A program made the translations under genes and the position numbers. The notes under the pieces are model-generated. The model had not been told where the DNA came from, ran no database searches, and was given only the letters and a program-made list of their open reading frames with translations. Source: Nocardia farcinica (GTDB lineage Bacteria; Actinomycetota; Actinomycetes; Mycobacteriales; Mycobacteriaceae). Taken from it: a DNA stretch of 64,000 nucleotides. Where the stretch lies: contig NZ_LN868939.1 in NCBI RefSeq assembly GCF_001182745.1, positions 1,550,001 through 1,614,000 of the forward strand. The letters are read 5' to 3'. Each line of letters begins with the position of its first letter. Position 1 is the first letter of the stretch. Shown piece after piece: positions 53,421 through 61,570 of the stretch.

Positions 53421-54890
53421 ATGACGACAAGTGACCGCCCGGAGGTCGAGGAGCGGGACTTCCGTCGGCCCCCTGGACCTCCCGGCAGACCGCCTGTCTC
53501 GAACGTGTGGGTGTACAACGGCAGAGCCTACGACCTGAGCGACTGGATCGCCAAGCATCCCGGCGGCGAGTTCTTCATCGGCCGCACCAAGAATCGTGAC
53601 ATCACCTCGATCATCGGCTCCTACCACAAGGATCCCGAGCGCATCGAGCGCATGCTCGAACGGTATTCGCTGAACCGCGAGGCACTGCCCGAGGACATCC
53701 ATCCCAAGAACAACGCGCCCGACTTCCTGTTCAAGGAGGGTTTCGACAGCTGGCGCGACACCCCGAAGTACCGCTTCGACAACAAGGACGACCTGCTGCA
53801 CAAGGTCAAGGCACGGTTGAAGGATCCCGAGGTGGCCGCCCGCATGAAGCGGATGGACCGGATCTTCGACGCCGTGGTCGTGGTGCTCGCGATCGCCTAC
53901 TTCGCGGTGCAGGGCGTGCGGTTGGCCGAACCGGCGTGGCTGCCGCTGCCGGTGTTCGTGCTGGCGATGGTGCTGCTGCGCAGCTCGCTCGCCGGATTCG
54001 GGCACTACGCGATCCATCGCGCCCAGAAGGGCATGAACAAGATCTACACGAACGCCTTCGACATCAACTATGTCGCACTGGCTTTCGTGACCGCCGACGG
54101 GCACGCGCTGCTGCATCACCCGCACACCCAGAGTGAAGTCGACATCAAGAAGAACGTCTTCACGATGATGATGCAGGTGCCGCGGCTGTACCGGATCCCG
54201 GTGCACACGCTGCACAAGTTCGGGCACACCGTCACCGGCATGACCATCCGGCTGCTCGACGTCGTCCGGCTCACCCGCAAGGTGGGGGTGAAGGAGATGT
54301 ACGGCAGCATGCGCGGCGCGCTGCCGCACTTCATCGGCTCGTTCGGTATGCGTGCGCTGCTGCTGGGCGAACTGATCGTGTTCACCCTCGCGGGCGACTT
54401 CTGGGCCTGGGCACTGCAATTCGTGATCACCCTGTGGATCAGCACCTTCCTGGTGGTGGCCAGCCACGACTTCGAGGTGGAGACCGACGAGCTGCCGAAG
54501 TCCGACACCGAGGACTGGGCGATCAACCAGATCGAGCAGGCCTACGACCTCACCGTGATCGGCAACCGCTACGTCGACTGCTTCCTGGCCGCGGGCCTGA
54601 GCTCGCACCGGGTGCATCACGTATTGCCGTATCAGCGCAGCGGATTCGCCAACATCGCCACCGAGGACATCCTCCGCGAGGAGGCGGCGAAGTTCGGCGT
54701 CGAATGGCTGCCCGCCAAGAGCTTTTTCACCGATCGCTTCCCGAAGCAGATAAGCACCTACCTGTTGGCTCCCTCCCGGGAGGCCGAGGAGAAGAACTGG
54801 GGCTTCGTACGCGAGCACTTCTCACCGACGGCGCTGAAGACCTGCGCGACCTACACCGTCCAGGGCTTCACCGGGATCGGCACCGTCTGA
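53421..54890 (+). CDS. Cytochrome b5-fatty acid desaturase fusion
   Basis: 489 residues. A b5-type domain with heme-binding HPGG (46-49) and His69 comes first (WVYNGRAYDLSDWIAKHPGG), then a membrane desaturase with His boxes GHYAIHRA (His195, His199), HALLHHPHTQ (228-235) and SSHRVHHVLP (396-400). This layout is that of front-end acyl desaturases; the fused b5 supplies electrons. The ATG has GAGGAATGAG before it. It starts a three-gene operon with a type III PKS and an ABC exporter, so it probably prepares an unsaturated acyl chain for the PKS. Confidence 0.88.
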   Translation: MTTSDRPEVEERDFRRPPGPPGRPPVSNVWVYNGRAYDLSDWIAKHPGGEFFIGRTKNRDITSIIGSYHKDPERIERMLERYSLNREALPEDIHPKNNAPDFLFKEGFDSWRDTPKYRFDNKDDLLHKVKARLKDPEVAARMKRMDRIFDAVVVVLAIAYFAVQGVRLAEPAWLPLPVFVLAMVLLRSSLAGFGHYAIHRAQKGMNKIYTNAFDINYVALAFVTADGHALLHHPHTQSEVDIKKNVFTMMMQVPRLYRIPVHTLHKFGHTVTGMTIRLLDVVRLTRKVGVKEMYGSMRGALPHFIGSFGMRALLLGELIVFTLAGDFWAWALQFVITLWISTFLVVASHDFEVETDELPKSDTEDWAINQIEQAYDLTVIGNRYVDCFLAAGLSSHRVHHVLPYQRSGFANIATEDILREEAAKFGVEWLPAKSFFTDRFPKQISTYLLAPSREAEEKNWGFVREHFSPTALKTCATYTVQGFTGIGTV

Positions 54891-54970
54891 ACCGATTCCA
54901 TCACCGCTCACCGACGCACCGTCCGGAGGCAGCGCCGCCGACCGCCATTCCTCGAAGGGAAACAACCACC

Positions 54971-56173
54971 ATGTCCATCACCGTCGACGAGGGCGGCGCC
55001 CGTCCCGCCACCGAGCCCCGTCAGCGCATCCATCCCGACCTCGGCCACGCACACACCCCGATGCCGCCGGCGCCGCCGGTCACCATCGGCGTGGTCGAGG
55101 GCATCGCGACCGGCTCACCCGCGCAGATCGTGGACCAGGCCGAGGCGGCCGAACGGGTCGCCGCCCTGTTCACGGATCCGGCCCAGCGCGCCCGCATCGC
55201 CCGGGTCTACGAGAAGACCCGGATCACGACCCGGCGGATGGCGGTCGACCCGACCGCGCCCGAATTCCGGTCCTTCAGCAGACAGCCCGGCACGCTGCGG
55301 GAGCGGATGAACCTCTTCTACCGGCACGCCGCACCGCTGGCGGTGGACGTCGCGGGCCGCGCGCTCGCCGACTCCGGCGCGGCGGCCGCCGACATCGGGC
55401 TGCTGGTGTTCGTCACCAGCACCGGTTTCATCGCTCCCGGCGTGGATGTCGCGGTGCTGCGGGAGCTCGGACTCGCGCCGACCGTGGGGCGGGTGGTCGT
55501 GAACTTCATGGGGTGCGCGGCCGCCCTGAACGGCATTCGCACCGGCGTCGACTACGTGCGCGCACATCCGGACAAGAAGGCGCTGGTCGTGTGCCTCGAG
55601 TTGAGCTCGGTGAACGCCGTCTTCGCCGACGATGTCAACGACGTGATCATCCACAGCCTCTTCGGCGACGGATGCGGCGCGGTGGTGCTCGGCGCGAGCC
55701 AGGCCAGGCAGCCGCTGGCGCCGGGCCGGGTCGTGGTGCGCGACAGCTTCAGCCACCTGTTCGACGCCGCCGAGGACGGCATCGTGCTCGGGGTCAACCA
55801 CAACGGCATCACCTGCGAGTTGTCGGAGAACCTGCCGCGGTACATCTACCGCGGGGTCGACCCGGTGGTGCGGGAAGTGCTGGCGCGCAACGGTCTGCGC
55901 AAGAGCGACATCGATCTGTGGGCGATCCACCCGGGCGGACCGAAGATCATCGAGGAATCGGTGCGCTCGCTGGGGCTTTCGTCCGAGCAGGCGGCGCCGA
56001 GCTGGGACGTGCTGGCCCGGCACGGCAACATGCTCTCGGTCTCGCTGATCTTCGTGTTGGAGCAGATGATCGCGCAGTCCGCGACCGCCGAACCCATCTC
56101 GACGGGTGTGGCGTTCTCCTTCGCGCCCGGGGTCACGCTCGAGGGCCTGATCTTCGACATCATCCGTCGCTGA
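54971..56173 (+). CDS. Type III polyketide synthase
   Basis: 400 residues with an extended N-terminus (Pro/Ala/His-rich) and the complete chalcone-synthase-type triad: Cys182 (NFMGCAAALNG), His320 (AIHPGGPKII) and Asn353 (RHGNMLSVS). It condenses an acyl starter with malonyl units to give pyrones, resorcinols or phloroglucinols. AAGGG at the right distance precedes the ATG, 80 nt after the desaturase. A link to a long unsaturated acyl starter is inferred from the operon. Confidence 0.92.
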   Translation: MSITVDEGGARPATEPRQRIHPDLGHAHTPMPPAPPVTIGVVEGIATGSPAQIVDQAEAAERVAALFTDPAQRARIARVYEKTRITTRRMAVDPTAPEFRSFSRQPGTLRERMNLFYRHAAPLAVDVAGRALADSGAAAADIGLLVFVTSTGFIAPGVDVAVLRELGLAPTVGRVVVNFMGCAAALNGIRTGVDYVRAHPDKKALVVCLELSSVNAVFADDVNDVIIHSLFGDGCGAVVLGASQARQPLAPGRVVVRDSFSHLFDAAEDGIVLGVNHNGITCELSENLPRYIYRGVDPVVREVLARNGLRKSDIDLWAIHPGGPKIIEESVRSLGLSSEQAAPSWDVLARHGNMLSVSLIFVLEQMIAQSATAEPISTGVAFSFAPGVTLEGLIFDIIRR

Positions 56174-56180
56174 GGCCGTC

Positions 56181-57992
56181 ATGCAACTCCTCCGATTTCT
56201 CGTATCGATTTCCTGGGCGCGCATCGCCGCGGTCGTCGCCGCGGGCCTGGTGTGCGGTGCGGCCAACACCTATCTGGTCACCCTGATCAACGGGGTGGTC
56301 TCGCCCGCGCCGCATCCGCGGGTCACCCTGGCGCAGTTCGCGCTCACCGGGCTGGTGGTGCTGGTCAGCGGCCTGCTGTCGCAGGTGCTGCTGATCCGGT
56401 TGGCGCAGGACGCCATCTACCGGCTGCGGGCCGATCTGAGTTCGAGCGTGGTGGCCGCGCCGCTCGAGCATCTGGAACGGCTCGGCACGCACCGCCTGGT
56501 GGCCACCCTCACCGAGGACGTGCGGGCGCTCTCCCAGGCGGTGACGGCGATTCCGGCGATCTGCATCGACGTGGCGACCATCATCGGCTGCTTCGTCTAC
56601 CTCGCGATGGTCTCCGGACCGATCTTCGCGATCACCATCGCGGGCACGCTGCTCGGGGTCGCCTGCGTCGAGCTGTTCCTCGGCCGGGTGCGGCGCATCT
56701 ACCGTGACGCCAGGGAGAACGAGGACGCGCTGCTGCGTTCGTTCCAGTCGGTCACCCTGGGGATCAAGGAACTCAAGCTGCACCGCGGCAGGCGCCGCGA
56801 CTTCATGGACCGGCATCTGCTCGGCGCCGCCCGCGACCTGCGCACGCAGAACGTCGACGCCGGCTCGAAGTTCTCGGTGGCCCAGGGGCTCGGCCAGCTG
56901 CTGCAACTGGCGACGATGGCGCTGATCCTGTTCGCGGTGGCCGCCGCGATGGACCTGCCGCGCGAGGTGATGATCGGCTACGTCCTGGTGACCACGTTCC
57001 TGGCGATGCCGATGCAGAACTTCATGCACCGCATCCCGGACCTGCTGCGCGGCGACGTGGCGCTGGCCAAGATCCGCGCGATGAACCTGTCGCTGGAGAC
57101 CATGCACGACGAGGAGCAGCTGCCCTACGCGCAGCGTCCCGCCGTCGAGTCGGCCCGGCTCGAGCTCGCCGGGGTGGAGTACAGCTACCGGCAGGACGCG
57201 CCGCCGCAGTTCCCGCCGGGCCCGCCCGGACAGCATCCCGGCGGCAGGCCGCCGCTGCCGCCGCCCGGCGCCGGCGGGCTGCCGCCGCAGGGTCCGCCCG
57301 ACGTGAACGGTCATCGCACGGTCAGCCACGCGGGCGCCGACGGCAGACCGGTACCGCTCGGACCGCCGCCGCCCGGCGCCGAGGACGAGTCCGGCTTCCG
57401 GCTCGGCCCGGTGGATCTGGTGTTCGAGCCGGGGCAGATCACCTTCGTGGTCGGCGGCAACGGCAGCGGCAAATCCACGCTGGCCAAGCTGATCACCGGA
57501 CTGTATGTGCCGCGCGCGGGCACGGTGCGGCTCAACGGCGAACCGATCGACCACCAGAACATCGAGTGGTTCCGGCAGAACACCTCGGCGGTGTTCACCG
57601 ACTTCCACCTCTTCGAGGAGTACCTCGGGTTCGACGGCCCTGGTGTCGACGACGAGGTGCGGCGGTACCTGCGCGAGTTGCGGCTCGACGACAAGGTGAC
57701 GGTGCGGGACGGGAGGCTCTCGACCGTGGCGCTGTCGCAGGGTCAGCGCAAGCGGCTCGCGCTGCTGACGGCACTGCTGGAGGACCGGCCGATCTACGTG
57801 TTCGACGAGTGGGCGGCCGATCAGGAACCGAAGTTCCGCGAGGTGTTCTACCGGGAGATCCTTGACGGGCTCAAGCGGCGCGGGAAGACGGTCATCGTCA
57901 TCACCCACGACGACCGGTACTTCGATCGCGCCGACCGGCTGGTGAAGCTGGATTTCGGCCGGGTGGTGGATCCGGTCACCGTGCCCGGCTGA
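56181..57992 (+). CDS. Cyclic peptide/siderophore-type ABC exporter (SyrD/PvdE-like)
   Basis: 603 residues: six-TM domain (~10-300), Pro/Gly/His-rich linker at 340-402 not seen in SyrD/PvdE, then an NBD with Walker A GGNGSGKST (425-433), signature LSQGQRKRLALL and the DEWAAD Walker B of this subfamily (YVFDEWAADQEPKFR). Members export cyclic lipopeptides or siderophore precursors as homodimers. Co-transcribed with the PKS (7-nt gap), so it probably exports the polyketide lipid. Confidence 0.88.
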   Translation: MQLLRFLVSISWARIAAVVAAGLVCGAANTYLVTLINGVVSPAPHPRVTLAQFALTGLVVLVSGLLSQVLLIRLAQDAIYRLRADLSSSVVAAPLEHLERLGTHRLVATLTEDVRALSQAVTAIPAICIDVATIIGCFVYLAMVSGPIFAITIAGTLLGVACVELFLGRVRRIYRDARENEDALLRSFQSVTLGIKELKLHRGRRRDFMDRHLLGAARDLRTQNVDAGSKFSVAQGLGQLLQLATMALILFAVAAAMDLPREVMIGYVLVTTFLAMPMQNFMHRIPDLLRGDVALAKIRAMNLSLETMHDEEQLPYAQRPAVESARLELAGVEYSYRQDAPPQFPPGPPGQHPGGRPPLPPPGAGGLPPQGPPDVNGHRTVSHAGADGRPVPLGPPPPGAEDESGFRLGPVDLVFEPGQITFVVGGNGSGKSTLAKLITGLYVPRAGTVRLNGEPIDHQNIEWFRQNTSAVFTDFHLFEEYLGFDGPGVDDEVRRYLRELRLDDKVTVRDGRLSTVALSQGQRKRLALLTALLEDRPIYVFDEWAADQEPKFREVFYREILDGLKRRGKTVIVITHDDRYFDRADRLVKLDFGRVVDPVTVPG

Positions 57993-58013
57993 CACCCGCC
58001 GCGTCGCGATGCC

Positions 58014-58041
58014 GGTGACTCCGCCGACGGGCGGGGTCACC
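58014..58041. terminator. Terminator between ABC exporter and TetR
   Basis: GGTGACTCCGCC pairs with GGCGGGGTCACC, 12 bp with one G-T, 4-nt loop, between convergent genes. Confidence 0.7.
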
Positions 58042-58049
58042 GGGCTCGG

Positions 58050-58664
58050 TCATCTCCGTCGGTTCCCGGCCGTCATCTCGGCCACCCGGGTGGCCAGGGT
58101 CGCGCCCGCCGCCCGCAGCGGCTCGGTGCTGCGCAACGCCCGGCACAGGATGAACGCGCCTTCCAGCGCGGCCAGGATCGCCAGGATCAGTTCCCGGGCG
58201 TGCGCCTCCGGCAGCCCGCGGCGCTGGAAGTACGCGGCCCCCTCGGCGACCCAGGAGCCGATCACCTCGGCCGTCACCGCACGCAGGCCGGGCTCGCTGT
58301 CGGCGATCTCGCCGGCCACGGTGCCGACCGGGCACATGTTGATCCAGCCGGTCTGCTCGATCTGGTCGGCCGCGGCGGCGAACGCGGCCGGGACGGCGTC
58401 GCGCAGGTCGGCGTGCTCGTCCATCAGCAGTGGGATCAGCTGCAGGTAGGCCGCGCCGGACTCGCGCAGGGCGGCGGCGGCCAGCTGGGGCTTGCCCTCG
58501 GGGAAGTGGTGGTAGAGCGAGCCCATCGGCGCGGCGGCGGCGACGGTGATCTGTTTGACGCTGGTGCCGTGGTACCCCCGCACGCGCAATTGCTCGGTCA
58601 TCGCGGTGACCAGGCGTTCCCGCGTGCTGCTCGGCATCTTCCCGGTTGACATCTGCTCGGCCAC
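58050..58664 (-). CDS. TetR-family regulator
   Basis: 204 residues. N-terminal HTH: RERLVTAMTEQLRVRGYHGT and VAAAAPMGSLYHHFPEGKPQ. The C-terminal part is of the TetR_C type with INMCPVGTVAGE, common in regulators of the LmrA/YxaF type. Divergent from the hydrolase at 58718 with two palindromes in the 53-bp spacer, so it likely represses both genes. Confidence 0.9.
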   Translation of the reverse strand: MAEQMSTGKMPSSTRERLVTAMTEQLRVRGYHGTSVKQITVAAAAPMGSLYHHFPEGKPQLAAAALRESGAAYLQLIPLLMDEHADLRDAVPAAFAAAADQIEQTGWINMCPVGTVAGEIADSEPGLRAVTAEVIGSWVAEGAAYFQRRGLPEAHARELILAILAALEGAFILCRALRSTEPLRAAGATLATRVAEMTAGNRRR

Positions 58665-58673
58665 GGTTCCAGA

Positions 58674-58702
58674 CTAGAGCAAATACTCTAGAGCGATCGC
58701 TC
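58674..58702. promoter_or_regulatory. TetR operators
   Basis: CTAGAG-N6-CTCTAG (58674-58691) and GAGCGATCGCTC (58691-58702) are perfect palindromes, between the start codons of the TetR gene and the hydrolase. Confidence 0.75.
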
Positions 58703-58717
58703 GAATGGAGGCTCGGG

Positions 58718-59569
58718 ATGCCGACCGTCGAACTCGCCGCGGGCAGGCTGCACTATGTGGAGCGGGGGGACGGGCCGCCCGTCGTCCTGCTGCACGGCCT
58801 GCTCATGAACCACACCGTGTGGGACGAGGTGCTCGACCTGCTGCCCACCGGATTCCGCTACGTCCTGCTCGACCTGCCGCTCGGCGCGCATCCCGAACCG
58901 CTGCGCCCCGGCGCCGACCTGAGCCTGCACGGACTCAACCGCCTGGTCGCGGACTTCCTGGCCGCCCTCGACCTGCGCGACGTGACCCTGGTGCACAGCG
59001 ATTGGGGCGGTGCGCTGTTCCTCACCGCGTACGGCCTCGACGAACGGGTCGGTGGCCTCATCGCACTGCCCTGCGAAGCCTTCGGCAACTTTCCGCCCGG
59101 ACTGCCGGGCCGGATGGCCGTGATCGCCACGCGCGTGCCGGGCGGCGTGCCGTTGGCGTTGCGGCAGTTGCGGATTCCGTGGTTGCGGCGCTCACCGCTG
59201 TTGTTCGGGTGGATGGCGCGCGGCGGGGTGTCCGACGAACTGGTGCACGGGTGGACCGAGCCGGGGCTGCGCGATCCGGGCATCCGGCGCGACCTGCTCG
59301 CCTACGCGCGCAGCGGGTTCCACCAGCGTGAGCTGATCGCGAACACCGAAGCGCTCCGGCGCTTTTCCGGGCCCGCGTTGATCCTGTGGTCGTCCGCGGG
59401 GAAAGTGATGCCGCGCGAGCACGGCCGCGGGCTGGCCGAATTGATCCCCGACGCGCGGCTGGTCGAGATCGATGACGCGTATGTCCTGTCGATGCTCGAC
59501 CAGCCGCGTGCGGTGGCCGCGGCGATGGGCTCGTTCCTGCTCGCCCACCGGGCCGTCTCCGACCGCTGA
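58718..59569 (+). CDS. Alpha/beta hydrolase (Asp-nucleophile type)
   Basis: 283 residues from the ATG after GGAGG. HGLLMNHTVWD holds the oxyanion loop. The nucleophile position reads VHSDWGG with Asp95, as in haloalkane dehalogenases and epoxide hydrolases. The usual C-terminal His (GH motif) is absent: the segment reads EIDDAYVLSMLDQP. Activity is thus uncertain. TetR control suggests a detoxification or ligand-degrading role. The frame is open upstream into TetR DNA but without a ribosome site. Confidence 0.82.
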   Translation: MPTVELAAGRLHYVERGDGPPVVLLHGLLMNHTVWDEVLDLLPTGFRYVLLDLPLGAHPEPLRPGADLSLHGLNRLVADFLAALDLRDVTLVHSDWGGALFLTAYGLDERVGGLIALPCEAFGNFPPGLPGRMAVIATRVPGGVPLALRQLRIPWLRRSPLLFGWMARGGVSDELVHGWTEPGLRDPGIRRDLLAYARSGFHQRELIANTEALRRFSGPALILWSSAGKVMPREHGRGLAELIPDARLVEIDDAYVLSMLDQPRAVAAAMGSFLLAHRAVSDR

Positions 59570-59585
59570 CCGCCCGGGCGGCGGC

Positions 59586-60368
59586 CTACTGCGCGGCGGG
59601 AGCGGACTCCACCGGGACCAGCGAGCCCTCGATCGCGCCGACGCCCGCGCCGATCAGCGCACCCACCGCGACCGCGGGTGCGGCGACGAACGCGTAGCCG
59701 AGCACCGCGCCGATCACCGGCATCACGACCAGGCCGGCGGGCAGGAACGGAATGCCCGCGATGAACCCGGCCGCGGCGCCGACCATCGCGCCGGCGCTGG
59801 AGATGGGCGAGGCCACCGTGTTGGCGACGACCGCGCCGATCGCCGCGTCACCGATCACCCGTTCGGCGATCACGTCCGAGCGGGCCGGATCCATGCCGGT
59901 GCTGTCGAGCATGGTCGACAGCCCGTTCTCCACGTCCGCCGAGCCCTGGTTGATCTGGGCGGCGGTCTCCGCCGGGACGAAGTCCGGGCGCGTGATCGAG
60001 ACACTGCCGATCGTGATGTCGTTCGCGACCGGCGGCGCGGCGGGCGCGGGCGGCACCGGCTCGTCGATCGCGGTCGCCGCGGGCACGACCGCCGGAGCGA
60101 CCGGGTCGGCGACCGGTGCGGCGGCGGCCTGCGGTCCGGCCACCGGCGCGCCGAAATTGGCCGCGGCGAACGGGATCGCGCGCAGTGGCGCGCCGCCGTC
60201 GACCGGGCCGACGGGCAACTGCGCGATCGGCGCGGTGAACGGCTGGTCGTCGGCCAGTGCCGGCGTGGTCCCGACCACCGCCACACACATCGCCCCGCCG
60301 AGCAGGACGGTGGCGGGACGCAGGACGAACGAACGGTGTGGAGCGGTGGGCGTGCGATGTTTGCCCAT
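59586..60368 (-). CDS. Exported glycine-zipper protein, copy 1
   Basis: 260 residues. Signal peptide with cleavage near GTTPALA-DDQ, a Pro/Ala/Val-rich middle, then a core DITIGSVSITRPDFVPAE and a C-terminal hydrophobic Gly/Ala-rich region (GAMVGAAAGFIAGIPFLPAG ... GALIGAGVGAIEGS) resembling glycine zippers. Paralogous to the next gene. Probably membrane- or envelope-associated; function unknown. Confidence 0.75.
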   Translation of the reverse strand: MGKHRTPTAPHRSFVLRPATVLLGGAMCVAVVGTTPALADDQPFTAPIAQLPVGPVDGGAPLRAIPFAAANFGAPVAGPQAAAAPVADPVAPAVVPAATAIDEPVPPAPAAPPVANDITIGSVSITRPDFVPAETAAQINQGSADVENGLSTMLDSTGMDPARSDVIAERVIGDAAIGAVVANTVASPISSAGAMVGAAAGFIAGIPFLPAGLVVMPVIGAVLGYAFVAAPAVAVGALIGAGVGAIEGSLVPVESAPAAQ

Positions 60369-60446
60369 GGGCTACCTCATTCCGAAGGGAGGACGACCTA
60401 TCGGATCTGATTCGGAGCGAGGCAACCCGTGGATGAGGCGAGCGGG

Positions 60447-61355
60447 TCAGCTCGCCGGCGGCTCCGGCGGCAGCGGCGCGTTCGCGCCCTCGACCGCACC
60501 GACACCCGCCCCGATGACGGCGCCGGTCACGATGGCGGGCACGGTGATCATGGAGTAGACCAGCGTCGCCCCCACCACCGGCCCGACGACCAGACCGGTC
60601 GGCAGGAACGGGATACCGAACAGGAAGCCGATGCCGCCGCCGACGAGCGCGCCCACACCGGCCGCCACCGGCGCGATCGCGATGCCACCGATCGCCGCGC
60701 CGATCGCCGCGTCGCCGATCACGTGTGCGGCGATCTGATCCGAGCGTCGCGGCTCGAAGCCGGTGCTGTCGAGCACATCCGACAATCCGTCTTCCAATCC
60801 GGCCGCACCCGCGTTGATCTGGGCGGCCTGTTCGGGCGGGAGAGCGCCGGGACGATCGAGCTCGACCCGGCCGATCCGGACCCGATCGGTCTGCGGCGCC
60901 GCGCTGTCGGCGACGGGAACGAGGCCGGGGTCGGTGTCGGCCGGAACGGGGGCCGCCGCCGGGGCAGGCGTGGCTGCCCCGAAGACTTCGGGTGGGGCGA
61001 CGGCCTCGACCGGCCCGGCCCCGAGCGCGGGCATCGGCAGCGCGGGCATCGGCTCGGCCGCCGGGGCAGGCAGGGCCGCGAGGGGCGCGGGCACGCCGGG
61101 CGGGGGTGGTGCGAGGGGCGGGGGCGCCAGCAGGCCGAGTGCCGCGTCGACCAGCTCGGCGAGCCCGCCCGGCGGCGCGCCGGGCACCTGCCCGACGGCG
61201 TGGATGACCGGCACCTGGATCGGCGGCGGGGCCGGGTCGGCCAGGGCGGGACCGGTCCCGACGACGGCCGCGCACACGGCTCCGCCCAGCAGGACGGTGG
61301 CCGGGCGGAGGATGAACGAGCGATACGGAGCTGCGGGCTTGCTGGATGTGCCCAT
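60447..61355 (-). CDS. Exported glycine-zipper protein, copy 2
   Basis: 302 residues. Same layout as copy 1: signal peptide, a longer Pro/Ala-rich linker, core RVRIGRVELDRPGALPPEQA, and C-terminal GGGIGFLFGIPFLPTGLVVG and GAVIGAGVGAVEGA. The N-termini match (RSF(V/I)LRPATVLLGGA). The 5' sequence is shared (GAGGTAGCCC before ATG), so the pair is a tandem duplication including leader. Divergent from the acyltransferase. Confidence 0.78.
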   Translation of the reverse strand: MGTSSKPAAPYRSFILRPATVLLGGAVCAAVVGTGPALADPAPPPIQVPVIHAVGQVPGAPPGGLAELVDAALGLLAPPPLAPPPPGVPAPLAALPAPAAEPMPALPMPALGAGPVEAVAPPEVFGAATPAPAAAPVPADTDPGLVPVADSAAPQTDRVRIGRVELDRPGALPPEQAAQINAGAAGLEDGLSDVLDSTGFEPRRSDQIAAHVIGDAAIGAAIGGIAIAPVAAGVGALVGGGIGFLFGIPFLPTGLVVGPVVGATLVYSMITVPAIVTGAVIGAGVGAVEGANAPLPPEPPAS

Positions 61356-61570
61356 GGGCTACCTCATTCCAGGAAAGGAGGACCTGTGGAACCGATTCGT
61401 AGCGAGAGCGCCGAGCGGATGAACGAGATCGAGCCGAGTTCGATCGTAGTTGGACCGGCGTCGGCGCGACGTGATAAGAGGGTTGTCATGTCACGTTCAC
61501 CGCTCGTCTGCCCCGGAGACACCGTCGTCGCGCGCCGGGGCGTCCCCGCGCGGCGGGGCGCGGCGGCGGC

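Noticed and set aside
60369..60385. ATG-AGG-TAG minimal reading frame conserved before both glycine-zipper genes
   Set aside because: The GAGG within it is simply the ribosome site for the real ATG; the codons are most likely a by-product of that.
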